Part shown: piece by piece, positions 63,859 through 64,000 of the stretch
Numbering within the stretch: position 1 is the stretch's first letter
Layout: each line of letters starts with the position of its first letter
DNA from: Terribacillus sp. FSL K6-0262
GTDB lineage: Bacteria; Bacillota; Bacilli; Bacillales; Amphibacillaceae
Length of the DNA: 64,000 bases
Direction of reading: 5' to 3'
Assembly (NCBI RefSeq): GCF_037977385.1
Contig: NZ_CP150277.1
Coordinates: 2,519,001 to 2,583,000, forward strand
Notes under the pieces: model-generated
The model's input: the letters and a program-made list of their open reading frames with translations, nothing else
What the model was told of the DNA's origin: nothing
Database searches by the model: none
Program-made: the position numbers and the translations under genes

Positions 63859-63951
63859 AGCAGCAGGCAGAAAAATGGACGTTGCAGAAAGAATCTTATA
63901 TGCTAACGAGTAGAGAGAACGACTGATATATAGACGGAAGGGGTCCTATAA

Positions 63952-64000
63952 ATGACTGAAGACAGAATTTATGACGTAATCATTGCAGGAGCTGGACCGG
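63952..64000 (+). CDS. trxB: Thioredoxin reductase, N-terminus (partial)
   Basis: Only the first 16 codons are inside the window: MTEDRIYDVIIAGAGP, the start of an FAD-binding GxGxxG motif. GGAAGGGG lies 11 bases before ATG. The yvcD-trxB order of B. subtilis supports thioredoxin reductase; the sequence alone would also fit another flavin disulfide reductase. Confidence 0.75.
   Translation, partial: MTEDRIYDVIIAGAGP

Overview
The window is chromosomal DNA of a motile, endospore-type member of the Bacillaceae (Firmicutes) of moderate GC. The evidence is gene order that follows Bacillus subtilis over long stretches (yvyE-degSU-degV-comFA-comFC-yvyF-flgM-flgN-flgKL-yviE-fliW-csrA-hag; flaG-fliDST-hpf-secA-prfB-cccB-ftsEX-ctpB-minJ; uvrBA-yvlBD-hprK-lgt-ppaX-yvoF; yvcD-trxB), strong AGGAGG-type ribosome binding sites, SigD, SigB-like, CcpA, LexA and Spo0A-type sites, and bacillithiol genes. 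From memory only, a Terribacillus/Oceanobacillus-like genus fits best; this is inference. No phage, insertion sequence, CRISPR array, rRNA or tRNA was seen.

Layout. 1-6.7 kb is metabolic: the start of an Nramp-like transporter, a FadR-type regulator with L-2-hydroxyglutarate oxidase, a class D sortase, a VanZ-like protein, and a divergent nagR / nagAB amino-sugar locus. 6.7-12.6 kb holds yvyE, the DegS-DegU two-component system, a DegV protein and late competence genes comFA-comFC. 12.7-18.7 kb is the late flagellar cluster ending in the CsrA/FliW-controlled flagellin gene hag. 18.8-24.3 kb is an accessory insertion between hag and flaG with three glycosyltransferase-type genes, one a fusion to a teichoic-acid (CDP-glycerol) transferase domain. 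An RsbR-like stressosome protein (24.5-25.4 kb) follows, then flaG-fliD-fliS-fliT and hpf. 29.8-40.1 kb is secA, prfB (with +1 frameshift), cccB, ftsEX, an M23 endopeptidase, ctpB and minJ. 40.2-45.1 kb on the minus strand has an LprI-type lipoprotein, a SNF2 helicase and a PTS IIA protein. 45.3-52 kb has prfC and uvrBA. 52-58.2 kb has yojF-bshB2, yvlB-yvlD, hprK-lgt-ppaX-yvoF and glpP. 58.2-62.8 kb is the glycerol regulon glpFK and glpD, and the window ends with yvcD and the first codons of trxB.

How the parts work together. DegSU, FlgM/SigD, CsrA/FliW and possibly a SigB-linked RsbR protein form layered control over flagellum building. The glycosyltransferase block appears devoted to modifying the short flagellin encoded just upstream, and is apparently transcribed only by leakage through a double terminator. 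HprK with CcpA sites near glpF and the PTS IIA gene, together with GlpP and leader hairpins, describe carbon-source control of glycerol use. FtsEX, the adjacent M23 enzyme, CtpB and MinJ form a division/sporulation block, and two perfect Spo0A boxes lie in a tandem repeat just upstream of ftsE.

The best candidate for something undescribed is the 18.8-24.3 kb flagellin-modification island, in particular the 834-residue glycosyltransferase / polyol-phosphate transferase fusion. The 0A-box repeat at ftsEX and the structured hag leader come next.
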